Shown here in pieces: positions 37,296 to 46,474 of a DNA stretch of 64,000 bases. A model generated the notes under the pieces. That model saw only the letters and a list, made by a program, of their open reading frames with translations, had not been told where the DNA came from and made no database searches. A program made the translations under genes and the position numbers. Source of the stretch: Flavobacterium praedii (GTDB lineage: Bacteria; Bacteroidota; Bacteroidia; Flavobacteriales; Flavobacteriaceae). Position 1 is the first letter of the stretch. Each line of letters opens with the position of its first letter. The DNA is taken from the NCBI RefSeq assembly GCF_026810365.1, contig NZ_CP113948.1, positions 1,389,001 through 1,453,000 of the forward strand. Reading direction: 5' to 3'.

Positions 37296-37568
37296 ATGAC
37301 AGAACTATATTATAAAAGACATTTTAATGAAAATCGGATTGAAAAATCCGAAACTTGGGGAACTTGTATTTATTATTTTGAATCCAATCAGAAAGGAGAA
37401 ATACTTCGACAAATTGAAATTTATGAGAATGGCAAAAGATTAAAATACAGTGAAGAATTTATTGAAGACGAATTTGGATTTCTTGCTGACCAAACAATTA
37501 ATCTTTTGGAATTTGAAGAATACGCAATAAATAAAAATGATTTTGAATATCAATGGACAATGAAATAA
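37296..37568 (+). CDS. Cassette 25: small partner of the macro-domain protein (copy 1)
   Basis: 90 residues, acidic, with RQIEIYENGKRLKYSEEFIE, resembling small DUF6881-like proteins. Its end overlaps the start of the macro gene by 16 bases, so the two are translationally coupled. The same pair recurs at 59252-59985. Function unknown; coupling suggests a partner of the macro domain. Confidence 0.7.
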   Translation: MTELYYKRHFNENRIEKSETWGTCIYYFESNQKGEILRQIEIYENGKRLKYSEEFIEDEFGFLADQTINLLEFEEYAINKNDFEYQWTMK

Positions 37569-38029
37569 ATTATCTTATTGGAGATGCCACACAGCCGAAA
37601 ATAACTGACAATAAAATCATTGTACATATTTGTAATGATATTGGAGCTTGGGGAAAAGGTTTTGTAATGGCAATTTCTAAACGTTGGAAAGGACCGGAAA
37701 AAGAATATAGAAATTGGTTTAAAAATCAATACAATTTTTCACTTGGACAGGTACAATTTATAAAAGTTGAAAATGACATTTGGATTGCAAATCTAATTGG
37801 ACAGCATAAAATATATAAAGACGAAAATGGCAATGCTCCTATTCGCTATGACGCAATAAAAGTGGGTCTTAATAAAGTTGCAGAATTTGCAAAAGAAAAT
37901 AATGCGACCGTTCATATGCCTAGAATCGGTTGTGGACTTGCAGGCGGAACTTGGGACAAAATAGAACCCATTTTGAAAGAAACTCTATTGAAAAATGAAG
38001 TCGCAACTTATGTTTATGACATTGCGTAA
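37553..38029 (+). CDS. Cassette 25: macro-domain protein (copy 1)
   Basis: 158 residues forming one macro domain. Visible blocks are the N-terminal YLIGDATQPK, IIVHICNDIGAWGKGFVMAI (the ADP-ribose-binding loop region) and RIGCGLAGGTWDKIEP (the second loop). Macro domains of this small stand-alone kind bind or hydrolyse ADP-ribose derivatives. A role in reversing ADP-ribosylation by a toxin is possible. Copy 2 is at 59509-59985. Confidence 0.85.
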   Translation: MDNEINYLIGDATQPKITDNKIIVHICNDIGAWGKGFVMAISKRWKGPEKEYRNWFKNQYNFSLGQVQFIKVENDIWIANLIGQHKIYKDENGNAPIRYDAIKVGLNKVAEFAKENNATVHMPRIGCGLAGGTWDKIEPILKETLLKNEVATYVYDIA

Positions 38030-38040
38030 AAAAGGGCTAC

Positions 38041-38172
38041 TGCTAACACACGCTACAAGCAAGCTGGGCAATGGGTTAAATTTGAAAATAGTTTGTATTT
38101 GATACATTTGTTTTTAACCGAAAGAATACGCATCTTTAATCCCAGCCTGCGTGTAGCGCGGGAACGTTAGGC
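38041..38172 (+). repeat. attC 25 (class B)
   Basis: Closes macro cassette 25 (37282-38166). Tip TTAGCAGTAACCC pairs with GGGCTACTGCTAA. Compare attC 51, where both strands have changed together. Confidence 0.93.
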
Positions 38173-38227
38173 GTCAGCTTAACAGTGCAGACAACGACAA
38201 ATCTATAAAAACAACCAAAATTATACG

Positions 38228-38866
38228 ATGGAAGAGCTTACAGACAAACAAATAAAGAATCGTTGGGTTGACATCAAAAAGCATATTAATGAACGACAGC
38301 TTTTAGCTTATAGAGTCGGAATACCTCTTGAAAAATGGGATATATATATGCACTCAATTCCATCCACAGAAGAAATAAATAGAATATATTTATGCATCCA
38401 AGAAGACAGAATAAATAAAACTTTAAGAATAAAAGAAGGACTTTCTAAAATCGTAGGATATAGAGAATCTGTTGAATTTAGCCGAAAAAGCGGAGTTTCA
38501 AGCACATCTATTCGTGAAATAATAGAAGGTAAAAAAATAATGGCAGGCTACGATATTATAAATAAATTAGAACTCTTTTTAAATTCAGTAATAGAAGACT
38601 TTGAATTATCAATCGAAAACCCACTAACTCTAAAAAGTTACTCACAAGATTATATTGGAGATATTGCATCTGAAATAAATCGAATAGCAGATGGATTGAA
38701 ACATTATTGTTTTAGGCTGAGTGAAATGGCTCGAAAACAAGAATCTGAATCAGGTTGGGATGGGAAGAAAATTGAACCATCAAATCATTTAGACTACTCA
38801 ATAAAGAATTTAACTGAACTTAAAGAGAAAATCGATACTTTTTGGAAAGTATATATAGAAAAATAA
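38228..38866 (+). CDS. Cassette 26: helix-turn-helix-like hypothetical protein
   Basis: 212 residues, helical. Around 90-120, VEFSRKSGVSSTSIREIIEG followed by KKIMAGYDIINKLELFL has the shape of a phage-repressor/XRE helix-turn-helix. The C-terminus is helical and may be a coiled coil. It is the first of two genes in an unusually long cassette (38167-40098); a 45-base gap separates it from the secreted protein. Confidence 0.55.
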   Translation: MEELTDKQIKNRWVDIKKHINERQLLAYRVGIPLEKWDIYMHSIPSTEEINRIYLCIQEDRINKTLRIKEGLSKIVGYRESVEFSRKSGVSSTSIREIIEGKKIMAGYDIINKLELFLNSVIEDFELSIENPLTLKSYSQDYIGDIASEINRIADGLKHYCFRLSEMARKQESESGWDGKKIEPSNHLDYSIKNLTELKEKIDTFWKVYIEK

Positions 38867-38911
38867 AACAAGCATAATCTATTAAAATCTATAAAAAAAC
38901 AGAATATTAAA

Positions 38912-39904
38912 ATGAAAAAAACTACCCTAATTTTATTACTTATATTTACAATTACAAAAATGAATGCTCAATTAGTTACGGAAGAAATTAACTTTAATAA
39001 TTTTACATCAACAACTAATAATGATTTATCGAATAAATTTGTACAACCAATAACTTATGGTTATACCCAAGTTTCAGATGGAAATAATGGTTATTATTTA
39101 ACTACAAGTCTACAAGGAACAGCTACACAACCTCTAAAATTATGCTCAAGATTCAACGGAATCGATACTGAAACTATGCTTATTTCAATAGACTATAAAG
39201 TTGAAACCTATCCAACAGTAATCTCAAATGTTTATAATTCTGTTGGTCTTTTTATTGCAAAAGACAATGGAGAAACTATTTTATCTTCGGCTATTTCAAA
39301 TACCGTTAGTGACCCTTATGGAAAAATTTTATCTATCAATGGATTGTCTAATCCAAATTCAACTTATAATCCTTCCATTTTTGGTAATAATTTTATAAGT
39401 GGAAATTGGTATAGATTAGTATTTGAATTAACTAAAATTGCTACAAGTAAATTTTCTGTTTCTTCTAAAATTTATGACATTGGAACAGATGGTACATTAA
39501 GTCCTGTTTTAAAAGTAACAAATACAAAAGAAGGCTTTAACTATAATTTCAGTTCAACAAATAACATAAATATTCATATAGTTGGTGGTTATTGGGGAGA
39601 CGTCAAGTATCTTGATAATTTTAAAGTTTATGGTTTTAAAAATGGAAGTAATTGTTCAAATTTATCAAACGATGATTTTCAAATAGAAAACAATATATTG
39701 GTATATCCGAATCCATTTAAAAACCAAATAATTATAAATGAAGAAGTTACAAAAATAAATATCTATAATTTAAATGGTCAATTAATTTCAACTCATTCAG
39801 ATATAAATAAGGAAATTCGTCTTGACAAATTAGCAAATGGAACATATATTTTTGAAATATTTTCAAGTAAAGGTGTCCAAATAAAAAAAATTATAAAACA
39901 ATAA
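38912..39904 (+). CDS. Cassette 26: type IX-secreted protein
   Basis: 330 residues. Signal peptide MKKTTLILLLIFTITKMNA, a beta-sandwich-like body with lectin/LamG appearance, and a C-terminal ~75-residue type A sorting domain (NILVYPNPFKNQIIIN, KINIYNLNGQLI, LANGTYIFEIFSSKG, ending IKKIIKQ). The sorting domain directs export by the Bacteroidota type IX system, so it should end up on the cell surface or outside. A cassette delivering a T9SS substrate fits the host lineage. Confidence 0.85.
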   Translation: MKKTTLILLLIFTITKMNAQLVTEEINFNNFTSTTNNDLSNKFVQPITYGYTQVSDGNNGYYLTTSLQGTATQPLKLCSRFNGIDTETMLISIDYKVETYPTVISNVYNSVGLFIAKDNGETILSSAISNTVSDPYGKILSINGLSNPNSTYNPSIFGNNFISGNWYRLVFELTKIATSKFSVSSKIYDIGTDGTLSPVLKVTNTKEGFNYNFSSTNNINIHIVGGYWGDVKYLDNFKVYGFKNGSNCSNLSNDDFQIENNILVYPNPFKNQIIINEEVTKINIYNLNGQLISTHSDINKEIRLDKLANGTYIFEIFSSKGVQIKKIIKQ

Positions 39905-39972
39905 TTGTAAATAGCAAAAATTTGTAAACTAATCTAAAACTTAATAAAACTTGCTAAATGAAAAAGCCGCAC

Positions 39973-40104
39973 GCCTAACACACGCTACAAGCAATTTGGG
40001 GATTTGGCTTAATGGAAAAATTGGTTTGTATTTGGAAGATTTGGCAAATCCGAAGAATGGGCTTAATTTAGTCCCAAACTACTTGTAGCGCGGGAACGTT
40101 AGTG
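39973..40104 (+). repeat. attC 26 (class A)
   Basis: Closes two-gene cassette 26 (38167-40098). Tip TTAGGCGT pairs with ACGCCTAA; bases 9-10 mismatch, then GC pairs. Confidence 0.92.
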
Positions 40105-40149
40105 GCAAGCTTACGTGAAAAGCAAGAAAACAAGAACTTAATCCAATAA

Positions 40150-40632
40150 ATGAGAAAGCTTATTAAAATATTAGTTGGAATAATAGCAGTCTATTTTTTG
40201 GCTGTACTTGTATTTGCTTACGAAGAAAACTACAGAGAATTAATCCGAAATCTATTTCAACAATTAACAGAAAATAAAATTTCATTTAAGAATTATGGAA
40301 AGTATTTTCACTTTGCAAGTGGTGAATTTATTTCAGCATTTTTAATTTTTATAATTTCAATAATTTTATTGTTAAAAAGGCAAGAAAATAGACAACGCAT
40401 AAAAAATATTTCACTTGGCACGTTGCTTATAATAATTTCGACAATTATTTTTTGCTACATAGATGCTAATGGAAAATTAATTGAATGTACTGCTTGTGAC
40501 GATGGAAAAAGAGTTTTGGCTTTTAATGATTTAAACTATGATTTGATATTTATTTCAAGTTTAATCTTTGGAATTTTACCAGCAATTGTAACAGAAATCA
40601 GAAATCGCAACAGAAAAAAAGCCAGCCACTAA
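40150..40632 (+). CDS. Cassette 27: polytopic membrane protein
   Basis: 160 residues with four hydrophobic segments (LVGIIAVYFLAVLVFAY, FISAFLIFIISIILLL, LGTLLIIISTIIFCYI, LIFISSLIFGILPAIV). A short exposed loop has ECTACDDGKRV. Family unknown. The stop codon lies inside the pre-attC tip. Confidence 0.6.
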   Translation: MRKLIKILVGIIAVYFLAVLVFAYEENYRELIRNLFQQLTENKISFKNYGKYFHFASGEFISAFLIFIISIILLLKRQENRQRIKNISLGTLLIIISTIIFCYIDANGKLIECTACDDGKRVLAFNDLNYDLIFISSLIFGILPAIVTEIRNRNRKKASH

Positions 40633-40759
40633 CAGCCACTACAACGGATTTGGGCATTTGGCTTAATGGAAAGATGGTTTTGTATTTGGGATGATTTGGC
40701 AAATCCGAATAATGGGCTTAATTTAGTCCCAAACCCGCTGTAGTGCCAGAACGTTAGCG
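40627..40759 (+). repeat. attC 27 (class D)
   Basis: Closes cassette 27 (40099-40753). Class D arms CACTACAACGG and CCGCTGTAGTG; left spacer AGC, right spacer CCAGAAC. First class D site. Confidence 0.92.
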
Positions 40760-40794
40760 GTCAGGCAACCGCAGACACTAAGAAAACAAAGACA

Positions 40795-41451
40795 ATGAGA
40801 AATATTTTGATACTAATATTGGTAGCTTTTCTTTTAACAAACTGCAATAATTCCCAAACAAAAATTGTGGACAAAGATGAAAGGCTTGAACTTGTTCCTG
40901 AACAAAACAAACACGCTAGATTATTAGCTAAAGTAATTGAAAAACTCAAAACTAAAAATTGTGATTTTTTAGAACCTGACACTTCCCTTTGTGGAATAAC
41001 ATTAAGAAATTCTATAAGTGCAGACAAAGTTATTGGAACAGATAACAAAACTGATGAAAGAGAGCAATATCATTTTTATTCTCTAATGAATGCAGAAACG
41101 CTTACACTAACACAACATCCGGGTGATGGGAAAAATCAAATTTCTATTTTTAGTATTTCATATTCTGACAAAGCTGACCACAGATACAAACAACTAAATT
41201 TTGATACCTTTCAAACAGAAAAAGGAATTAAACTTGATTTGACAAAAGAACAAGTTGTTGAAAAACTTGGTAATTGCTATACTGTGGTTGATAGCACAAA
41301 AGACCGTCTTGAGCTTTATTACAGGATTGAAAATCCAAAAGACAGCAAAACAAAAATTTTAGAAAGTAACAATATGCCTATTTATTATGCAATATATACT
41401 TTCTGCAAAAACAAATTGAGATATTATGAATTTGGATTTGAATATCCGTAA
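40795..41451 (+). CDS. Cassette 28: lipoprotein
   Basis: 218 residues with a lipoprotein signal (MRNILILILVAFLLTNC, lipobox LTNC). Mature part soluble, with KLGNCYTVVDSTKDRLELYY and a cysteine pair (about 63-71). Family unknown. Likely anchored in the outer or inner membrane facing the periplasm. Confidence 0.62.
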   Translation: MRNILILILVAFLLTNCNNSQTKIVDKDERLELVPEQNKHARLLAKVIEKLKTKNCDFLEPDTSLCGITLRNSISADKVIGTDNKTDEREQYHFYSLMNAETLTLTQHPGDGKNQISIFSISYSDKADHRYKQLNFDTFQTEKGIKLDLTKEQVVEKLGNCYTVVDSTKDRLELYYRIENPKDSKTKILESNNMPIYYAIYTFCKNKLRYYEFGFEYP

Positions 41452-41465
41452 AAAAATGCCCGAAC

Positions 41466-41598
41466 CGCTAACATCTACTACAACGGATTTGGGTAATTGG
41501 CTTAATGGAAAATTGGTTTTGTATTTGGGAAGATTTGGCAAATCCGAAAATAGGGCTTAATTTAGTCCCAAACCCGCTGTAGTAGAGGGACGTTGGCG
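41466..41598 (+). repeat. attC 28 (class D variant)
   Basis: Closes cassette 28 (40754-41592). Arms TACTACAACGG and CCGCTGTAGTA; left spacer ATC, right spacer GAGGGAC. The C-G pair of class D is T-A here. Confidence 0.92.
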
Positions 41599-41634
41599 GT
41601 TATATTACCGCAGAACTTTAAAAAACAACATTTT

Positions 41635-42486
41635 ATGAAATATATTTTAATCCTTTTTACATTTTTTTCAATTAGTTTAAATGCTCAAAATATTTTAAAG
41701 TTTGACAAAACAAACGTTCAATGTGAAGATAAGTGGATTGCATACCAAATGGAAAAAGATAGTACTTATACATTAGGATTTATTTATATCGATTCACAAG
41801 CAGGATTAACATTAAACTATGAAGGAAAATTTAAAATTGAAAAAGATGGTAAATTTATTCTAATAGATAGTGAAACTAAAAATGAAGTAGGTTTTATAAA
41901 AGCAAGGCTTCAACCAAACAGAACTGCAATAGCTGAAATTCCTGAAGCAAAATTTAAAGAACTAAATATTGAAAAAACACCTAGTTGGTTAAAAACATAT
42001 AAAACTGATGAAAATTCTGTCGAAAGATTATATCGTTGGGGTTATATGTATAATGGCTGGAACGAATGCGAGAAGGCTTTAACTTTTTTAGAAAAAGCAG
42101 ATAAAATTAATCCGAAATTTAAAGGATTACAAACTGAATTAGCATTTTCTTATAATGCTTTACAGAAATTTGATAAGGCAGAAATATCATTAAAAAAAGC
42201 AATTATAGAAAATCCAGAAGACTGTTATACTTATAAAGAATTGGCTTATACTTATACAAAACTTTTGAATTTTGAAAAAGTAGCAGAAACTTATTCAACA
42301 ATGTCTAAAATTTGTAAGGAACAAAATTTCATTCAAGAAACTGCATATAATTTAGCATATGAATATTTTAAAACAAAAGATGTAATTAAGTTTAATAAGT
42401 GGAAAAGTGAGGCTGAAAAATGGTCTAAATCTGAAAATCAGTACACACAAAACTTAAATAAAATGGAATCTGAATTAAATAAATAA
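41635..42486 (+). CDS. Cassette 29: secreted TPR protein (copy 2, identical)
   Basis: The 283-residue translation equals that at 24188-25039, and the cassette 41593-42622 has the same length (1030) and attC. The upstream attC differs (class D here, class A there), so the identity begins at the cassette boundary. This is what recent cassette duplication by site-specific recombination predicts. Confidence 0.78.
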   Translation: MKYILILFTFFSISLNAQNILKFDKTNVQCEDKWIAYQMEKDSTYTLGFIYIDSQAGLTLNYEGKFKIEKDGKFILIDSETKNEVGFIKARLQPNRTAIAEIPEAKFKELNIEKTPSWLKTYKTDENSVERLYRWGYMYNGWNECEKALTFLEKADKINPKFKGLQTELAFSYNALQKFDKAEISLKKAIIENPEDCYTYKELAYTYTKLLNFEKVAETYSTMSKICKEQNFIQETAYNLAYEYFKTKDVIKFNKWKSEAEKWSKSENQYTQNLNKMESELNK

Positions 42487-42496
42487 AAAATACAAC

Positions 42497-42628
42497 CGCC
42501 AACACACGCTACAAGCAATTTGGGTATTAGGCTTAATTTGAAATTGGTTTTGTATTTGGAAGATTTAGCAAATCCGAAAATAAGGCTTAATTTAGTCCCA
42601 AACTGCTTGTAGCGCGGGGACGTTACCA
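42497..42628 (+). repeat. attC 29 (class A)
   Basis: Closes cassette 29 (41593-42622), the duplicate of cassette 10. Same site sequence as attC 10. Confidence 0.93.
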
Positions 42629-42633
42629 GCAAT

Positions 42634-43299
42634 ATGAAAAAAAACGCACCTAAATACACGATAATTCTATTTTTTATTTCATTTATTTCTTGTTTTAGTC
42701 AGGATAATAAAAGAATAGAACTTATTAAAGCACCACAATCTTTTGAAAATATTGGCGAAGCAGAAGGAGATTTAGACAAAGATGGAATTGCTGAAAAAGT
42801 TATAGTCTATAATACTAAAAAAGAAACTGATTTCGGAACTGAAAGACAAATATATATTTACAAAAAGAATATTGATAAGTGGGAATTGTGGCGAAAATCT
42901 ATTGGAGCAATACAACCAAGTGAGCACGGTGGTCCGATGGGAGACTCATTTGAGGGAATTTCAATTGAGAGAAATTGTATTGTAATTTATCATACTGGAG
43001 GAGGTAGGCAAAAATGGAGCTATACACATAGGTTTAGATATCAAAATGAGGATTTTTACTTAATCGGAGCAACTGTTAATTTTGGTTCACCTTGCGACTA
43101 TTGGGAAAATTTTGACTATAACTTATCAAGTGGCAAAATTAAATACGAAAAGGAAACAGAAAATTGTGAAAAGAACAGTTCGAAAATTGAAAAAAAGGAA
43201 ATAAACAGAAAACTAAAATCTTTACCGAAAATGGATGGTTTCAATCCTGGAGATAATGAATTAAAGTTTCCAAATTCTGAAATCACAATGTACTATTAA
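42634..43299 (+). CDS. Cassette 30: secreted protein, FG-GAP/VCBS-like start
   Basis: 221 residues with signal peptide (MKKNAPKYTIILFFISFISC; the Cys followed by FSQ leaves lipoprotein status uncertain). AEGDLDKDGIAEKVIVYNTK is like a calcium-binding VCBS/FG-GAP repeat. The rest is unassigned. The start is only 12 bases from the cassette tip. Confidence 0.62.
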   Translation: MKKNAPKYTIILFFISFISCFSQDNKRIELIKAPQSFENIGEAEGDLDKDGIAEKVIVYNTKKETDFGTERQIYIYKKNIDKWELWRKSIGAIQPSEHGGPMGDSFEGISIERNCIVIYHTGGGRQKWSYTHRFRYQNEDFYLIGATVNFGSPCDYWENFDYNLSSGKIKYEKETENCEKNSSKIEKKEINRKLKSLPKMDGFNPGDNELKFPNSEITMYY

Positions 43300-43310
43300 A
43301 AACATACTGC

Positions 43311-43443
43311 TGGTAACAGCCACTACAACGGATTTGGGCATTGGGCTTAATGGAAATATGGTTTTGTATTTGGGATGATTTGGCAAATCCGAAAATAGGG
43401 CTTAATTTAGTCCCAAACCCGCTGTAGTGCCAGAACGTTATGC
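43311..43443 (+). repeat. attC 30 (class D)
   Basis: Closes cassette 30 (42623-43437). Tip TTACCAGCAATAT pairs with ATACTGCTGGTAA. Confidence 0.92.
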
Positions 43444-43477
43444 GATACTTGCCCAGAAAACCTAGAAAAAGACATCT

Positions 43478-44089
43478 ATGAAAAATAAAATAATCTATTT
43501 AATGTTTTTACTAATTGGTAATTTTTCCTTTTCTCAAACAAATGAATTTTATAAAATTATATTTGAAAATGAAGAGAATTTTAGCATTATTAAAATCTTA
43601 AATGGTAAAATTCCTAAAAAATTTATTATAGTTGATTCAACAATTACATTTTATCCTAAAAGTTTTTGGCTAGATATAAATTTGAAAGATGAAAAAGTTT
43701 TAAAAGAAATTGAAGAAGACGAACATCATCCTTACAATAATGTTTACATATTTTCTACAAATAAATATGATAATTTATTTAATGACAATGAAAAGAAATA
43801 TTTAAGCCAAGCTTGTCAAAATGTGAAGTCAAAAAAAATTAAAATATTAGAGAAAAAATATTTTACAGTTAATAATACTAAAAAAACAAAAGGCTTTTAC
43901 TTTTTGATTAGCGAACCTATTTACACTTCAAATAATAAATTTGCTTTCATAGAAGTAGACATTAAATCCAAAGGCGTTTTTTTGGGAGAAAAGACAGATG
44001 ACTATTTTGGAGTTTTAAAAATAATCTTTGAAAAAGGTGAAAATGGAATCTGGAAACAAATTGGAAATTATGAACATCTCGTATTATAG
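43478..44089 (+). CDS. Cassette 31: secreted hypothetical protein
   Basis: 203 residues with signal peptide MKNKIIYLMFLLIGNFSFS. Mature part rich in Lys, Asn and Phe; family not recognised. It fills cassette 43438-44219. Confidence 0.6.
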   Translation: MKNKIIYLMFLLIGNFSFSQTNEFYKIIFENEENFSIIKILNGKIPKKFIIVDSTITFYPKSFWLDINLKDEKVLKEIEEDEHHPYNNVYIFSTNKYDNLFNDNEKKYLSQACQNVKSKKIKILEKKYFTVNNTKKTKGFYFLISEPIYTSNNKFAFIEVDIKSKGVFLGEKTDDYFGVLKIIFEKGENGIWKQIGNYEHLVL

Positions 44090-44093
44090 CATC

Positions 44094-44225
44094 GCATAAC
44101 ACACGCTACAAGCAATTTGGGGATTTGGCTTAATATGAAGTTGGTTTTGTTTCAGGAAGATTTGGCAAATCCGAATAATGGGCTTAATTTAGTCCCAAAC
44201 TGCTTGTAGCGCGGGAACGTTAGTG
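44094..44225 (+). repeat. attC 31 (class A)
   Basis: Closes cassette 31 (43438-44219). Tip TTATGCGAT pairs with ATCGCATAA. Confidence 0.92.
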
Positions 44226-44250
44226 GCAAGCTTGCCTAAAATGCGAAAAA

Positions 44251-44961
44251 ATGGATGAAGAAATTCAAAATAAACTAAATAAATATTGCATCATCAATAG
44301 AAAATATCACCTTCTTGATGAAAAACAATTTTTATCAATGTTTTCTAATATCAAAATTGAACACTTAAAAAAAGCTTGGGAATATAGTTTTGTAGAAATT
44401 CAGAATAAAGAAATAATAACAAGTTATGTCGAATTACAAAAAAATAGAAAAAAAGAATTCTCAAATAGATTGCGAAAATTCAATTTTAATAGTTCTGACT
44501 TATATTTCTATCTAAACAGTGAATTTGATGTAAAGGAATTATTATTTGATGATGAACATTTCGAAAGACGTATAAGAAATGCATTAGCCAAAAGACATCA
44601 AATAATTATCAAAACAGAAATTAAAAAATTAAAAAGGCAAGAGAAATTAAGAGAAATTAAGGATAAAATAATATCAACAATAGCGATAACTTTCATCCCT
44701 ATACTTATTTTTGCATTACTCTTTGTTTCAAGAATTAGAGATGGTTTTACTTCTGTTGATATTTTAACTGAACGAATATATGAACGTGAAATATATGAAT
44801 TTGATGGTTCAATCTGCAGAGATGGAAAAATAAGTCATTCACAAGGAAGAGGAACTTGTTCTTGGCATAATGGTGTTTATCGAAAATTTCATAAAGGACA
44901 ACATAAAAAATCAAAAAAAGAATCTAGAATAGAAGCACAAGAAAGGTCGTGGATTGAATAA
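44251..44961 (+). CDS. Cassette 32: membrane protein with DUF3761-like cysteine motif
   Basis: 236 residues: a helical N-terminal cytoplasmic part, one transmembrane helix (ISTIAITFIPILIFALLFV, about 143-161), and a C-terminal motif CRDGKISHSQGRGTCSWHNG (about 190-209). The motif matches the DUF3761-type CRDG...GTCSxHxGV signature found in small bacterial extracytoplasmic proteins, often near nucleases. Function unknown. Confidence 0.62.
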   Translation: MDEEIQNKLNKYCIINRKYHLLDEKQFLSMFSNIKIEHLKKAWEYSFVEIQNKEIITSYVELQKNRKKEFSNRLRKFNFNSSDLYFYLNSEFDVKELLFDDEHFERRIRNALAKRHQIIIKTEIKKLKRQEKLREIKDKIISTIAITFIPILIFALLFVSRIRDGFTSVDILTERIYEREIYEFDGSICRDGKISHSQGRGTCSWHNGVYRKFHKGQHKKSKKESRIEAQERSWIE

Positions 44962-44970
44962 AAAGCCTGC

Positions 44971-45103
44971 CACTAACACACGCTACAACGGATTTGGGCA
45001 ATTGGCTTAATGGAAAGTTGGTCTTGTATTTGTGATGATTTGGCAAATCCGAATAATGGGCTTAATTTAGTCCCAAACCCGCTGTAGCGCGAGAACGTTG
45101 GCG
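44971..45103 (+). repeat. attC 32 (class C)
   Basis: Closes cassette 32 (44220-45097). Tip TTAGTGGCAAGC pairs with GCCTGCCACTAA with the usual base-10 mismatch. Confidence 0.93.
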
Positions 45104-45136
45104 GTTATTTTCGCTCGACAAAATGAAATTTATAAA

Positions 45137-45622
45137 ATGAAAAAATATCTAATCAAAATATGTTTATTATTTACTATTGCTTTGTTTTATAGTTGCTATG
45201 GAGTCAACGCAGAAACATCTGAAATTGGAGATGCATATTATACTTGTCGAGATAAAAATGCTTGGAATGAAATCTCAAATGAATTTTCTACAAATCAAAT
45301 TAAAGACTCAACATTTTTAGAAGGACTAAAATATGTTGAAAATCATTTTTTGAAACCTGATTATATTATTTATTTTAAAAGTAATCCAAGGGAAATTGTG
45401 GGGATTTCAAATGAAGTAATAAGAGTTGCATTTAATCCTAAAATATTCAATGGTCCAATTGATGGTTTAACACCACAGTTGTCCGATAAAGAACAAGTTC
45501 GTATTAGAAATAGAGTTTTAAAACTATTGTATAAATATGAATGTCCGAAAGGTAAAAGGCAAATATTAAAAGCTTTGAAAGAACCAGCGATTTTTGGAAA
45601 AGAATATTACGAAAATAAATAA
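45137..45622 (+). CDS. Cassette 33: lipoprotein
   Basis: 161 residues from ATG 45137; the in-frame TTG at 45098 is the attC crossover itself. Lipoprotein signal MKKYLIKICLLFTIALFYSC with lipobox. The soluble part includes LKYVENHFLKPDYIIYFKSN. Family unknown. Confidence 0.6.
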   Translation: MKKYLIKICLLFTIALFYSCYGVNAETSEIGDAYYTCRDKNAWNEISNEFSTNQIKDSTFLEGLKYVENHFLKPDYIIYFKSNPREIVGISNEVIRVAFNPKIFNGPIDGLTPQLSDKEQVRIRNRVLKLLYKYECPKGKRQILKALKEPAIFGKEYYENK

Positions 45623-45630
45623 AAAACAAC

Positions 45631-45762
45631 CGCCAACACACGCTACAAGCAATTTGGGTATTAGGCTTAATTTGAAATTAGTTTTGTATTTGGAAGATTT
45701 GGCAAATCCGAAAATAGGGCTTAATTTAGTCCCAAACTGCTTGTAGCGCGGGAACGTTACTG
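45631..45762 (+). repeat. attC 33 (class A)
   Basis: Closes cassette 33 (45098-45756). Tip TTGGCGGTTATTTT pairs with AAAACAACCGCCAA. Confidence 0.93.
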
Positions 45763-46386
45763 GCTAGTCGCGAAATAAGAAGGAAAATTTCGATAAAAAC
45801 AGCTTTTATAATTCTATTATGATGACAAGAAATAGTCGTTCGGAAACTTGATAAATTTGAATTTTAAAGTCTGAAAAACTTGAACTTGAACTTGAACTTG
45901 AGTTTCGAAGCTTCTAAACTGAATCTGATAAGCGAAGCGTGAATTTCGAACTTGAGTTTCGAAGTTTCTAAACTGAATCTGAAAACATAATCTGAATTTC
46001 TAACTTGAGTTTCGGAGTTTCTAAACTGAAAAGTAGAAGTTTAAGGTTGGATTTTTTTTAAATTAAAAATGGGTTTTTACCAAAAAAACAAGAATGAAAT
46101 TAATGCCGAATTGGGATTTAAAATTGCCAATATTAGGCTGAAAATCGAATATAAAATGGAATAAAATTAGCTGAGATTAAGGCTAGAATTGGGTTTTGTG
46201 CCAGCTGAAAATTGGAATAGAATCGGGTTTTAATTGGAACATCAGCTAGAAACAACCAGCCAGTAACACACGCTACAAGCAATTTGGGTATTTGGCTTAA
46301 TTTAAAATTGGTTTTGTATTTGGAAGATTTGGCAAATCCGAAAAATGGGCTTAATTTAGTCCCAAACTGCTTTTAGCGCGGGGACG
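45757..46386 (+). other. Cassette 34: no gene (repeat family N3, copy of 28569-29199)
   Basis: 630 bases, nearly identical to cassette 13 (TCGCG for TTGCG near the tip, one run of CTTGAACTTGAA changed). It lies immediately upstream of the second methylase/nuclease cassette, whereas cassette 13 lies immediately downstream of the first. Confidence 0.7.
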
Positions 46387-46392
46387 TTGGTG
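46261..46392 (+). repeat. attC 34 (class A)
   Basis: Closes gene-free cassette 34 (45757-46386). Right arm CTTTTAGCG here against CTTCTAGCG in its copy, attC 13. Confidence 0.92.
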
Positions 46393-46474
46393 GCAAGACT
46401 AACGGAAATTCGGGGCTAAAACAACTGTCCAACAAAAGAAAACCGTCAGAATTGTCACCGTAAAACGGACAATA

